From assembly GCA_903772945.1 (NCBI GenBank), contig CAICTM010000014.1, positions 62,001 to 126,000 of the forward strand: 64,000 nucleotides of DNA. Reading direction: 5' to 3'. Made by a program: the position numbers and the translations under genes. The stretch's first letter is position 1, and every line of letters starts with the position of its first letter. Origin of the DNA: Seminavis robusta (lineage: Eukaryota; Bacillariophyta; Bacillariophyceae; Naviculales; Naviculaceae). Shown one piece after another: positions 51,815 to 61,995 of this stretch. Below the pieces are notes generated by a model. The model searched no databases. It worked only from the letters and a program-made list of their open reading frames with translations, and was not told the DNA's origin.

Positions 51815-52414
51815 CTAACATTCAGCCTCTGTTGGGCCCATCTCACCATACCAAGCCAACAGGTCCTCAAGGTTTACTTCTTTTGGCGGTTCCATTCCTT
51901 GGAGTTGCATGTGTTGTGTGATTGTCTCATCATGTTCTTCTTCATCCAACAGAGCAGATGCTCGAAGCTTTCCCCAAGATTGACGAAGCGATTTCTTGGA
52001 GTTGGAGATGTTGTATTGGCACAAGTACTTATCATCGTCTCCATAGAACTTGAATTCAGTCTGTGTCTGCTTGAGGGCCTTGGCAAGGGTGCAGAACAGA
52101 GACTTCAAAATCTCAATCACCTCCTCGTCGCTCAAATCTTCATGAGAAGAATTCAACTCTCCAACCACCTTCACCACTGGATCCTCATGTTCCGTGCTGT
52201 CGATGCTGCTTAGGGACTCGTCGAAGTGTCCAACCATGATACCAACACGGGGCTTCTTTTGTGCGATGCGTGCCATGGCCCATTTCTTCCAGATTGTGTC
52301 GATGACAGTGTGGCTGTAGGCTTTGCTGAGGTCATCGCCTACTTGGGGCTTGAGGCAGATGTATCCGCTGAAGCGACGGACAGAGAAGTCAGTGAGGGAA
52401 TCGTTGAAGGACAT
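51815..52414 (-). CDS. Small acidic soluble protein of unknown function
   Basis: This is an intronless 199-aa frame from ATG 52414. It has no signal peptide or membrane segment. Recognisable parts are a front block (FSVRRFSGYICLKPQVGDDL), an acidic middle (LSDEEVIEILKSLFCTLAKA), a polar stretch (YGDDDKYLCQYNISNSKKSL) and a C-terminal block (NLEDLLAWYGEMG). The amino-acid make-up is that of a folded globular protein. I recognise no family and give no function. Confidence 0.6.
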   Translation of the reverse strand: MSFNDSLTDFSVRRFSGYICLKPQVGDDLSKAYSHTVIDTIWKKWAMARIAQKKPRVGIMVGHFDESLSSIDSTEHEDPVVKVVGELNSSHEDLSDEEVIEILKSLFCTLAKALKQTQTEFKFYGDDDKYLCQYNISNSKKSLRQSWGKLRASALLDEEEHDETITQHMQLQGMEPPKEVNLEDLLAWYGEMGPTEAEC

Positions 52415-53248
52415 CTTGGCTTATAGTCTTGGTGTTGCTTCTGGCTGCTGCGTTGTGAGCTTGCTGCTGGTGCTTTTTGTGTTTTGTGTTTTTGCTTTTC
52501 TTTGTTTTGTGTCCCCAAATTTGCTCTGCCGCAATCATTCCGTGGCATAAAATTTTCTGTACGCTGCATGTAGCGGCTAGCCACTAGATAGCTGAGATCG
52601 CGTGAAAAATGCATAAGGTCCGATGGTCGCGTATTTAGCTTAAAAGATGGGGTAAAACAATCACCCTTAGCTTATCAATTACCCGAGCTACCATCCTAAA
52701 GCTGTCTTCTGAGCTCATAAAGACTGAACCATCTTGTGGTGATTGGGAGTTGGGCTCAGCGCCAGTCGCGGTGGAATGAATTGGTCCTCGAGTCGGGTCT
52801 AAAGTGGCTTCTTTTTGGAAAAGAGCCTCAGACAAGAGCATACGGTACAGTACCATGTGTATACAGTTTTTAATTAGGCGGGTATACGCGTCTCTAGCTT
52901 GAAGGAGAACCGCACTAACTAAGCCATCCTGATGGTACAGGTACCTACAGTACTACTCTACAGTACTCCGAAGCTCCAGAGTAGTAATACCATTGTGGTA
53001 CTCAGTAATCTGAGTATACGATTTACAAGACGCGAGGAGTCTTTTATGTTTCGGTCACGTTTTGGCGATTTAGGCTGTCGTACATGTACCGTACAGCTAC
53101 CGTACAGCTACCACATGTACCAGGTACCATGCTCGAGTACTGGGTAAAACAGCTGTAAAACCTATGCAGACTGACGAGTCGAGTCGAGTCGAGTCCTCAA
53201 TCAAGCGACAGTCGCACAGTCGCCACAGTATACCATGGTACCATGGTA
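52415..53248. other. Intergenic region rich in GTAC motifs and GAGTC repeats
   Basis: This starts with the promoter of the small acidic protein gene. From about 52,930 to 53,250 it is dense in GTAC words (GTACAGGTACCTACAGTAC, GTACATGTACCGTAC, ACCATGGTACCATGGTAC) and has GAGTCGAGTCGAGTCGAGTC at about 53,176-53,195. No gene is seen. Confidence 0.45.
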
Positions 53249-53834
53249 CAGTCAGCCCTCTCTCTTATTTATGAGGGGGTATCCTGGACTTTGATAAATA
53301 TAATGGAGGGCATAAATATAAGCGTTTTCTAGGGCCTTATTTGCTAGTAAAGTACGAATGAAGGGAGCTATCACGCTTTCGCTTGCCTGCCTTAGCAGCC
53401 CAATCGGCGTCGTTCATGTTGGTCTAGGTCGGATTGGAGCCTTTGGTATGGTTTGCGTGAAATTGTTTGGCAGCTCACAAGAATTGTTTTTGTCTGGTCA
53501 AAACCATCCTTCCAAAAATGCACGTAAGCAACCAGGGCTTGGGCTGGCACCGACGAGACAGCCTCTGAGAGGTGCGTGCAGAGGTACCGCAGAGGTGCGA
53601 GGAATCCCACGTCCATTGGATCTATATCGGCATTTTACATGCCATCTCGGTCAAATTGAAACGGTTGGAATGGATTGTGCGACGTTGTCGGGCTGCTCGA
53701 AAGATTTGTTGCTGCAGTCACGGTCACTCATGACTGCAGTCACGGTCACTCATGACTGGGGGGGGATCTCGAGATTTAATAAATATAATAGAGGGAATAA
53801 ATAAGAGATTATAAATAAGAGCGAGGGCTGACTG
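53249..53834. mobile_element. Tc1/mariner-like MITE
   Basis: The left end CAGTCAGCCCTCTCTCTTAT (53249 onward) and the right end are inverted copies matching at 23 of 24 positions (53249-53272 against 53811-53834). Each end is flanked directly by TA (53247-53248 and 53835-53836), the target duplication of Tc1/mariner elements, whose ends also commonly start CAGT. Length is 586 bp and no transposase is encoded, so it is non-autonomous. Inside are AATAAATATAAT(G/A)(G/A)AGGG-type direct copies near both ends and a 22-bp tandem duplication at 53714-53757. The near-perfect ends suggest modest age. Confidence 0.8.
53714..53757. repeat. 22-bp tandem duplication inside the MITE
   Basis: GCAGTCACGGTCACTCATGA (first 20 bases of the unit) occurs at 53714 and again at 53736 without change. 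Confidence 0.9.
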
Positions 53835-54595
53835 TACCACCCCTCCCAATGCACGCACGCGCGGACATGGCAAATCCATGGTTTGAGCAACTTTGGATCA
53901 GGCTTTTGGTCTGAGCTCAATTTGGAAGACACCAGTGTGGACACAAATAGCAGTAGTGCAGTTAGTAGCAGTGCCGTCGATGGCAGCTGCACGGGAGGGT
54001 CCAATTGGTGACCTGTCCCTTCATATCTTGCCTTGGTTGGGTTCAAACTCTCCCAGCTGAGGGGGGCAAATCTCTCCGCCCCAATGTTTTTGGGGGTTAT
54101 CAGTTTAGGGTAGCGGCACGGTGGACAAGTCGTACTCAGAGTAGCCTCGTACGGCCTTTTGAAATAGAAGTCTATAATTCTGGCAAATCCATGCTCTGAG
54201 CACCTACCAATAAGAAGCGGCAGCAAGCTCCCAAGCCTATGTTCATCAATGAGAGATGGGTCCGGGGCGGTCTGTGGAACCTGCAAAACCAAGGCACACC
54301 ACTCAGGGCTTCTCCCTTCAGCGGTTCTCCCCACCGCAAATGTCGAAGTCTGCAAGGCTGTCTGCATCTGAGGCAACCCTGAAATGGTCCTACCGGGTAG
54401 ATTTTGAAACTCAAAGGACGAAAGAGCGCGCATGATGTACATGTATGTGTTGGGCAACAATTCGACTTCCAGAGCTCTTTCCAGGCAGGTGTCGCAGCTG
54501 CGTACGGTAAGGCCAGGTGGCCTCAAAGTGACAGACTTTTTACATTGTGGGAACATAAGAACAAACCATGAAAATAGAACGGTACAGTGAAACAC
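53835..54595 (-). CDS. Uncharacterised long open frame, doubtful gene
   Basis: A minus-strand frame starting at 54595 stays open for 281 codons, running into the MITE and ending at 53750. Composition is mixed, with hydrophobic stretches at the front (LFSWFVLMFP) and near the end (LLLTALLLFVSTLVSS). No domain is recognised, and the last part would be transposon sequence. It is longer than most chance frames here, so I record it, but I would not rely on it. Confidence 0.25.
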
Positions 54596-54837
54596 AACAA
54601 CATCGTTTCATCCTAGATTGCTGACGGAGCCGCTTCGCGACACGGGGCCCATGGAGTGAACCCCCAAAAGGTAGATGTTGAACAACAACAGAGAAATGAA
54701 ACGATTCAAAGGATGACGGAACATTTCCATACTTTGGGCCAGCAGGAAAACTTCTACTCAGGTTCAAGTACTACTTCATTACTGCCGTTGCTTGTTAGTC
54801 TTATCGGCCACCTCCACAGCCGCTGCCATTTAGGCAG

Positions 54838-55854
54838 CTAGGGCAGATCCCCTACACGCTTGTATAGGACATCGCATTGACACATGTACTTGGTTCCAGC
54901 TTGCACGCCGCCTCCTTCGTGCAATTCTTCGTGACTAAAGAGGACACAACGACCCACTGCCGGGTCCACGGTCGCCAGTGACTGGTAGCGCTTGGTCCCG
55001 TCGGAATCGACGTGTAGCTTGACAAAGTTGAGCTTGCCTCCCTCAAAATCAGTGGCAGGGTCATTCAGGTACAAGGCAATGGTGAAGAGTGATTGGTAAA
55101 TTCCTGGTTCTCCCTCGGTTGTTGTTGCCGTAGTGGAATTGTGGTGCAGTGGTGGGCACTTTGTAAAAATTCGTTGTGGGTCCGTGTGCGGTTTGAATCC
55201 TTGGTCCTGCTCATAGCGCATGAATCGAAAGACGGGAATAATGCCACATTTTTGGTACATGCCCGTCGTGAATTGTCCGAACGAGGCTTGTTGATCGGGT
55301 AGATGGTCTTGAATGTGTGCCCACAAATAGGCGGCAAATTCGTTGGATTCGATTTGCACCAGTTCCGACGTGTTCTTGGCTTGCTCGTAGGCATATTTTT
55401 TCAGATATTCCGCGTCTTGTTGTCCCTCCAATTGTTCCACCAACGACACGAGTAGCGAAGGAGGTTTGGCAAAGCCCACTTTTTCGTGCACGTCAATAAA
55501 GGACCGACAGACTTCCTGGGACAAGACACCGTCGAGCACCGTCACGGGGAATTGGCTCTTGCTGTGGGGCAAGAGAAATGTATCCTGGACGACGGGAGGT
55601 GGAGAATCTGTCATATGAATTCCGTGACTTTGCCATCCTCCCAGAGCTTCCAATCGGGCCTGACAATCCTTGGCAAAGGGGATGATGCCTTTTTCGTTGC
55701 GCTCGTGTACCATGTCCACTAACGTTTGATGAGCATTCATCATGCGTTCCAAACGCTTTTCTTCGGACAGCTTCGTTGGAGAACCATCCTCTTCCACGTC
55801 GAAAGACACGCCATGGTGATTCGTTGGGGGAGGTTCGACAAAGGCAACCGGCAT
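54838..55854 (-). CDS. 2-oxoglutarate/Fe(II)-dependent oxygenase (prolyl 4-hydroxylase-like)
   Basis: From ATG 55854 the intronless frame gives 338 aa. The double-stranded beta-helix core is at the C-terminal half: RFMRYEQDQGFKPHTDP holds the HxD metal ligands (His223, Asp225), SLFTIALYLNDPATDFEGG is the strand that follows, and LFSHEELHEGGGV carries the distal His (about 312). GTKYMCQCDVLYKR supplies the basic 2-oxoglutarate-binding residue region. The front half (residues 1-110) is soluble and unrecognised, with a DGVLSQEVCRSFIDVHEKVG entry into the fold. No signal peptide is seen, so a cytosolic or nuclear site is likely. Relatives hydroxylate prolines in proteins, but the substrate here is not given by sequence. 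An in-frame ATG at 55914 would add 20 unlikely residues. It is divergent from the second ABCG gene. Confidence 0.85.
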   Translation of the reverse strand: MPVAFVEPPPTNHHGVSFDVEEDGSPTKLSEEKRLERMMNAHQTLVDMVHERNEKGIIPFAKDCQARLEALGGWQSHGIHMTDSPPPVVQDTFLLPHSKSQFPVTVLDGVLSQEVCRSFIDVHEKVGFAKPPSLLVSLVEQLEGQQDAEYLKKYAYEQAKNTSELVQIESNEFAAYLWAHIQDHLPDQQASFGQFTTGMYQKCGIIPVFRFMRYEQDQGFKPHTDPQRIFTKCPPLHHNSTTATTTEGEPGIYQSLFTIALYLNDPATDFEGGKLNFVKLHVDSDGTKRYQSLATVDPAVGRCVLFSHEELHEGGGVQAGTKYMCQCDVLYKRVGDLP

Positions 55855-56273
55855 CTTGATAGTTGATGGATCACTTCTTCTGGCTGGATACGGTAGACAG
55901 CCAGCCGTCAGCAAGAAAACGAGAATTCAATCACTTGTGTTCTCGTGGGCACAGAGCCACAACCATGGCCACACCACTTCAAGGAGTGAGTCGAGTCAGA
56001 GTCGAGTCGACTGAGATTCGATTGAATCGAATCGAATCTGCATCATTCATTCTGATTCGATTCAGCACGAACGGATGTCCGTGGAGGCCATTGGATCCAG
56101 GTGATCGTTCAAACCTGCGCGTGCAAAGAGCAACGAGACCACGGTCTTCTTTTTTGTTCTTTAGAAGAAGACCCACGCATCTTGATGCCCACGTCTTCGA
56201 ACCAGCCGCTGAGTCAAGCGCTCACTCATATTTTTTGTGCTCATTCATTAATTTTGTTGTTGTTGCATCCAAG
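55855..56273. promoter_or_regulatory. Divergent intergenic region, oxygenase / ABCG gene
   Basis: These 419 bp contain GAGTCGAGTCAGAGTCGAGT-type repeats at about 55987-56010 and GATTCGATT/AATCGAATC runs at about 56012-56066, in both orientations. This clustered arrangement between two starts suggests a shared control region. Confidence 0.45.
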
Positions 56274-58609
56274 ATGGCGGAAACAAGCATTGCGACCAAT
56301 GGAAGCAGCGCCGACAATAAGAGGGATGATGCTGATCCACTTATTGAGGCTGTGGATGACGATAGCCAACAGAATACTACAGCTACGACCAAAGCAGGCG
56401 GCTATTACCTTCGATGGAGTCGGCTGTACAAGTCTGTCGAGATCAAGGAGAGTACAGCCGGTCTTGTCCGTGGTCCCATTGCCGGCCCGTCCTCGTCGAC
56501 GGCAACGAAGGAATCGGGTCAGGCAACAGAAGCCAGCACTCCTCCCACTTCCTTGGTTCACGAACAAAGTCGTCGCAGCAGCTGGACCCTCCTGTCTCCT
56601 GCCAGCAGCATGATGATGTTGGGAGGAGGAGACAACCACAACAAAAACGACAACCACAAGGTCATTCTGGATCGAGTCTCGGGATGTGCCGCCCCCGGTG
56701 AAGTGGTGGGATTGATGGGTCCAAGTGGCAGTGGAAAAACGAGCCTACTTAACACGCTCAGTGGACGCAGTGCCTATCAAGAGGGAACCATTTCTATCAA
56801 TGGGGAAGTCCTGCCCAACAACAATTCGGCGGCTGCCGGTAGCATGAAAAAACTCATGAGCAAAATTGCCTATGTCAAACAGGCCGACATTTTCTTTCAA
56901 CATTTGACGGTACGAGATCAATTCACATACACGGCATTGCTGCGCTTGCCGTCCAAGCGCATGACCACGGAAGAAAAGGTCGTCGAAGTGGACCGCATCA
57001 TTTCCTTATTGAGATTAGGAAAAGTCGCCAACTCACCCATCAAAATGTTGTCGGGCGGAGAAAAGAAACGCGTCAATATTGGGACAGAACTCCTGACAAA
57101 CCCCTCCATTCTTCTCTTGGATGAACCCACATCCGGACTGGACTCGACCAGTGCCGTGTCATTATTGCAGCTTTTGCATCGTTTGGCCAAGGGAGATGGG
57201 ACAGCTCCACCCAAGACTGTAATTACCAGTATTCATCAACCGTCATCTGCAGTCTTTCGAGCGTTTGATCGATTGTTACTGCTATCGGATGGAAAGGTGG
57301 TGTACTTTGGAAATCCAGTGGCGTCTTTGGATTATCTCAGGACCCAAAATTTGGCCTGTCCCGATGGGTACGTGCGTGGAAAAGGCAAATGGATATACAT
57401 GCCATTATTCATATCATACGTACCGTAATCTCACAACCTACTTTGTTTTTTTCCTACAGCTACAATGCGGCAGATCATTGGATGGACGTCCTGGTGATTG
57501 ATGATAGTCCACACGACAATAATAACCACAACACAACCACCAGTGACGATGACGAAGACGAACAACAGGGACTGCTTCCTCCCAAGACAATCCCACGTCT
57601 CCAATTACAACAAGCTTGGGATAATGAAGCTGTGGCAGAACAAATGGACGCCGCTATTGAAGACATTGGATCCACCAACAAGAGTGGAAGCTCTGTCAAC
57701 AGTTTGCTTCTGGATGGAGTTGATAACAATGGCAGCAGTGGCAACAAGTACAGTACATCGTGGGCCACACAGTATTGGGTCTTGACGCATCGCTGCATGA
57801 AGAACAGTCGAAGTGCCATCTTTACACCACTGAATTTGATCAAGTCGGTCTGTATCGGCCTTGTCGCGGGCATGCTGTGGTTCCAACTACCCTACACGGA
57901 AGAACGAGTCCACGATCGCAGTTCCTATTACTTTTTCACCATGACCTTTTGGGTCTTTGACAGTATGATGGGAGCACTCATGGCATTCCCGGCCGAACGA
58001 GCCGTCATTCTCAAAGAACGGGCCAGTGGGAGTTATCACCTCAGTGCTTACTTTCTGGCCAAAACAACCAGCGACGCACCGGTCCGTTTGACCCTGCCAT
58101 TTCTCTACATGGTGACATCCTATTGGATGGCAGGAATTGATAATCGATTTTGGGTCTTTGTGTCCAGCACCTGCTGTACCCTACTCAGCGTGGTGTCCGG
58201 GGAAGCCTTGGGGTTGCTAGTTGGAACCTCAATACACGACATGACAAAAGCTTTGACCGTGATGATCGTTTCGGGCCTGTTCCTCATGCTTTTGGGTGGG
58301 TTCTATGTCCAGAACATTCCAAGTTTCATTTCGTGGGTGAAATGGTTCTCTCCCTTCAAGTATGCCTTCTCGGCATCCCTGCAACTCGTGTTTCAGGACG
58401 ATGTACCGTGCGACGGCAGTGGGAATCTCGAGGATCTTTGTGGCGGCGGCAATGATTACGGATTTGCCAAAGGATCGGATGTGGTGGCGTATCTGGGTGC
58501 TGAAGGTAGCATCGGGTTCAATGTTGGCATGTTACTCGTCATTTGCTTTGTGCCTCGGTACGGGGCCTACCTGGCCCTGCGGGCTCAAAAGGGAGGTGAA
58601 CGGTCTTAA
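56274..58609 (+). CDS. ABCG half-transporter (WHITE-like)
   Basis: Two exons, 56274-57367 and 57460-58609, with a 92-bp GT-AG intron, give 747 aa. The start ATG (aagATGGCGG) begins a disordered 100-residue head. The ABC domain has Walker A GPSGSGKTSLLNTLSGR, Q-loop region YVKQADIFF, signature MLSGGEKKRVNIGTELL, Walker B ILLLDEPTSGLDS and H-loop TSIHQPSS. An acidic linker follows (TTSDDDEDEQQGLLPPK). The membrane half has six helices, including LIKSVCIGLVAGMLWFQL, MTFWVFDSMMGALMAFP, ERASGSYHLSAYFLAKTTSD (the conserved RE..S..Y...AYF.AK step) and ALTVMIVSGLFLMLLGGFY. Such half-transporters work as dimers, exporting lipids or hydrophobic compounds; the substrate is unknown. It lacks the secreted head and EF-hand-like loop of the ABCG gene at 1665. 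Confidence 0.94.
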
Positions 58610-60318
58610 TTAATAAGATGGGTGCCGAATAATTGCTATTATAGTCTTTTCGACAACTACGGTGTTCTTCTCGTGTCTCAGTAAGCGGGTGTTGTTCTCG
58701 AGGTGCTAGCTATTTGAGAGGAAGGCTCAATTGGAGGCAACGATCACTATCGTCTGCTGAACGGACTACAATGGAGACGACCTGGCTGATTGCTTGCTGT
58801 GATGGAACGAACGGGCATTCTTGAGTTATGGGAGTCCAGGTCGAGCTAAGTGCTCCGCTCGTCGCTAGAGGTAAAGAAAGTGGGGAGTGGTCGCTCCAGC
58901 CGAGCCGTTTATCGTTTCCATCTGGCCCGTAAGCAGGCACCAAAAGCTAAAGTTACGATAAACCGTCGTTATGTCAGGACTGATGGGTAGGCAATTGAAG
59001 TTCTCTGCGTCGAAGCGATGAACCGCCCGGAACCAGCCCAGCCCTTAGAATGATGACCTGCTATGATAGCCTATAGCTTCAGATTGCTCAGAACGGGGGT
59101 CAGGACTGATGGGCAGGCAATAAATTGAAGTGCTCTGTATCAACAAGGCAAGGCGGCTCATCGCCTCGGAACCAAGCCATAAGAAAAGATGACCTCATAG
59201 CTCCAGATTGCTTATACCGGGCATTTCCAATGTTCTTGGCTGGGACTTCCTCGGTCAGCAGGAGGGCTTCGGAGAAGACACGAGCGCCACCGAGTTCTTC
59301 AACCAACAACTTTTAGAGACCACATGCAGCCAATGCAGCCTGCAGACTGCAGTGCAGCATACTAGTATCCAGATCAAAAAAAGTCTTTTGGAAAGATTTA
59401 AAACAACAAACCGAAATGAATAGACACCAACACAAACACGGCGATGACTCGGAACACGATCACCTCTACCCAGCCACCAACAAGCAACTAGCTAGCTACA
59501 TGTAGTAGTACTATTCGCTTGGTGGCTACCTACCTGGTAAGCAGCCAAGGGCTATGAACTTGATACGAATACTCCTTGGTGGTGCTATGCCATTTTTGGC
59601 TTCAAGGCATAGGAGTAGAGCTCGTACCTTGAGACTCATTCGTGGGAGCTGCGCTCAACAAACTTGCGTACCATACTGTACCGGTAGCCTGGCTCTGCCT
59701 TGGCGACAATGACATGAGGGCGCATGTTACCTGTGGATACTAGATGCTTGAATGCCTCCAGCCACCAGAAACCTCGGTCCAGTCAGTCTAGACTTGTTTG
59801 GTGAGCCATCTAGTACGGTAGCTGTTGGCGTAGACAATAATCGACACTGGATCAAATACTGATGGCGATGAAGAGGGCCAACCAATAATGAAACTGGGTA
59901 GCAGCAGCTCCTGTGCCCCTGCTGTCAAGCGGGTCAAGATCTCCACCCAGTCTAGCTAGTAGACGAAAAGTCTTCTTTCGATTGCCAACTCCACATTTGT
60001 TAAGCCACAAGACAAGGCTTATCTCCAACACAACTCTTTGTAAGCGCGACTCTCCTGAGACTCTCTAACTCTTTGCAGATTCACAAGAATATAGAGTCAC
60101 AAAGACTCACAAACCTTTAGTCTATACTTTGAGTACCAGTTTTCGGTCATTCATCGTAGTCTTGCTAACAACCGCTCACATTTTCCACCAAACCAGATCC
60201 ATTTGCAAGGTTCCTTGCCCTGATGCTTCATTCAGCTCACAATTTCTTCAAAGATCATTCTCACAATCAACGAGAACAAAGTGCACATCCAAACCAAGCA
60301 ATCTTATCGTCACACACA
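58610..60318. other. 1.7-kb intergenic region with a local duplication
   Basis: Holds the tandem repeat described separately at 58972-59218 and CTAGCTA/GTAC-rich DNA at about 59490-59700. The right end is the promoter and 5' UTR of the WKPR-motif gene. Open frames here have no recognisable domain. Confidence 0.4.
58972..59218 (+). repeat. Imperfect tandem repeat, two units of about 125 bp
   Basis: GTCAGGACTGATGGG(T/C)AGGCAAT at 58973 recurs at 59099, followed in both by TTGAAGT(T/G)CTCTG, CGGAACCA, GATGACCT and CTTATAGCTTCAGATTGCT-like words in the same order. The two units have diverged by substitutions and small indels, so the duplication is not very recent. Confidence 0.75.
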
Positions 60319-61752
60319 ATGGTTTCTCCAGCTACCGACACCGATAACAAGAAAGCCAAAAGCAAGAGCGAGAAGGATGTCGATGAAGCGTTCCAAGCCC
60401 TCCTTTCGTCCCAGCGAGATATCTTAGCGCAACTGAACTTTAACAACTCGTCCTCTGAGCTTGAATTCACCGAAGGACCTGATAATCTCCCAATTATCTC
60501 TCCTCATGCTTCGTACTCCCATTACGATCCCCAATACCCCTCCTTTGAGGAAGATATGGGTTTCCCTGGCGAATCATACCAACAAACCGTGGGGGTTGGC
60601 GATGATCGCTTCATTCTCGATCAAATCACCATTGGACCTGGCGAAGTAAGAGGTCCAGAGTTCTTTGATGCGACACGTCCTGATATGCGAATGCGACGAC
60701 GAAGTCGCGAAACGGAACAAGAGCTTATGGGGAGAGTGGCCCAACGAAAGAAACGTCGCAATGACAACATGACTTCTACCTTCTCAACAACACCTGCTCC
60801 CACCTTTTGTGACGACATGCTTCCAGGACCTTCCGAATTGGCTGATCTGGATGAGTCTTCTTCCTCTCTCCTTCTGGATGATCTCGATTTTCCATCCATC
60901 CACTCGAATACCGACCCGGGAATGTGGAAACCACGAGAAAGGGCTGTCACGGAGGATAGTTGCGATGAAACGCTGAACGAAGAGGCATCCACCCCTGAAA
61001 TGGATTCAAAGCCGGCGGCTGCACAAGACGACATGGATATTGCCGAGGACAAGGCGGAGGAAACGATCAGCACAGATGAACAGCCTTCTTTAAAGCCCTG
61101 TGTCTCCATGGACCGTGACAACGGACGTCCTCGTCCACCAAGGCGATCGCAACGTTCCTTGTGGAAGCCCAGGAGCCGGGATAGCTTCACGGCGGGTATG
61201 TCCGTTGCTGACCGGAGATCTATGTGGAAACCAAGAAAACGAGTTTCCGCTGCATCGACCGGCCTCAACGATTCCTGTGCATCTCTTCAGATGGAAGATC
61301 TGGAAACGCCCAGGCGATCCGTTCCCAGGACTGTATCCTCCCAGTCGTCCCAGCGAAGCGCCATGCAGGTCTCTCTGACGGATGGAGACTTGGACCACGA
61401 CACTGCCTGCGCCGACGATGAGGCCGATTTCAAGCAGAGTGTTTCTCGCACCTACTCTAGCGACTCTGCTTTTAGCCGTGGGGGTACTCCAACTGTCAAG
61501 GCCCTTTCGTCTGCACTACAACAGAGCATTGGAAGCACCAAAACAATTCAGGAATGGGACCGTCAGATGGGTCTCAAACGCTCGCACAGCAAAACGATGA
61601 GACAATCTTCGAAATCACGAGAACGCCTTCTTGCTTTCTTCGAGTCTGACCAGGACGACCTCCCTGTTACCACCATCGGGATCCCAGAGGGAGAACAACA
61701 GTTTGAGGACATGGATGAGGTGGTCCCTACCGGTACTGTTATGGAAATATGA
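60319..61752 (+). CDS. Disordered protein with three WKPR motifs and a KRSHSKTM-type tail
   Basis: From ATG 60319 the intronless product has 477 aa (an in-frame ATG at 60223 would add 32). Most is disordered, Ser/Asp/Glu-rich. Three copies of a short motif stand out: GMWKPRERAV, SLWKPRSRDSF and SMWKPRKRVS. A basic RRRSRETEQELMGRVAQRKK segment lies at about 120-145. The C-terminal block TIQEWDRQMGLKRSHSKTMR, followed by QSSKSRERLLAFF, is of a kind I associate with diatom lineage-specific proteins, but it has no known function. Repeated Arg/Ser contexts (RSQRSLW, RRSVPRT) are typical AGC-kinase sites. Nuclear or signalling roles are guesses. Confidence 0.72.
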   Translation: MVSPATDTDNKKAKSKSEKDVDEAFQALLSSQRDILAQLNFNNSSSELEFTEGPDNLPIISPHASYSHYDPQYPSFEEDMGFPGESYQQTVGVGDDRFILDQITIGPGEVRGPEFFDATRPDMRMRRRSRETEQELMGRVAQRKKRRNDNMTSTFSTTPAPTFCDDMLPGPSELADLDESSSSLLLDDLDFPSIHSNTDPGMWKPRERAVTEDSCDETLNEEASTPEMDSKPAAAQDDMDIAEDKAEETISTDEQPSLKPCVSMDRDNGRPRPPRRSQRSLWKPRSRDSFTAGMSVADRRSMWKPRKRVSAASTGLNDSCASLQMEDLETPRRSVPRTVSSQSSQRSAMQVSLTDGDLDHDTACADDEADFKQSVSRTYSSDSAFSRGGTPTVKALSSALQQSIGSTKTIQEWDRQMGLKRSHSKTMRQSSKSRERLLAFFESDQDDLPVTTIGIPEGEQQFEDMDEVVPTGTVMEI

Positions 61753-61995
61753 ACTGTCTGGGCTGGTTTTGATCTTTTCCTCCAGCTTCTGCGTTGCTTC
61801 TTTGAACGCTTTTGCTATATATTTCAGATGAATTTAAGTATTCTATTTCAGACATCCAAAATCCAAAACGCATCATGAGCGCCATTCGAACATCTTTAGA
61901 AGTATGGAAGGCAACGCAGGTAGTTAAATGTAGTTATACAACAATGACTGACATTGAAAGCTGGTTTCAAGTTCGTGTCTCGAAGGTTTTAGTGT

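Noticed and set aside
55863-56273. 5' extension of the second ABCG gene by about 137 codons
   Set aside because: It crosses repeat-rich intergenic DNA starting next to the divergent oxygenase start; the ATG at 56274 has good context and begins family-like sequence.
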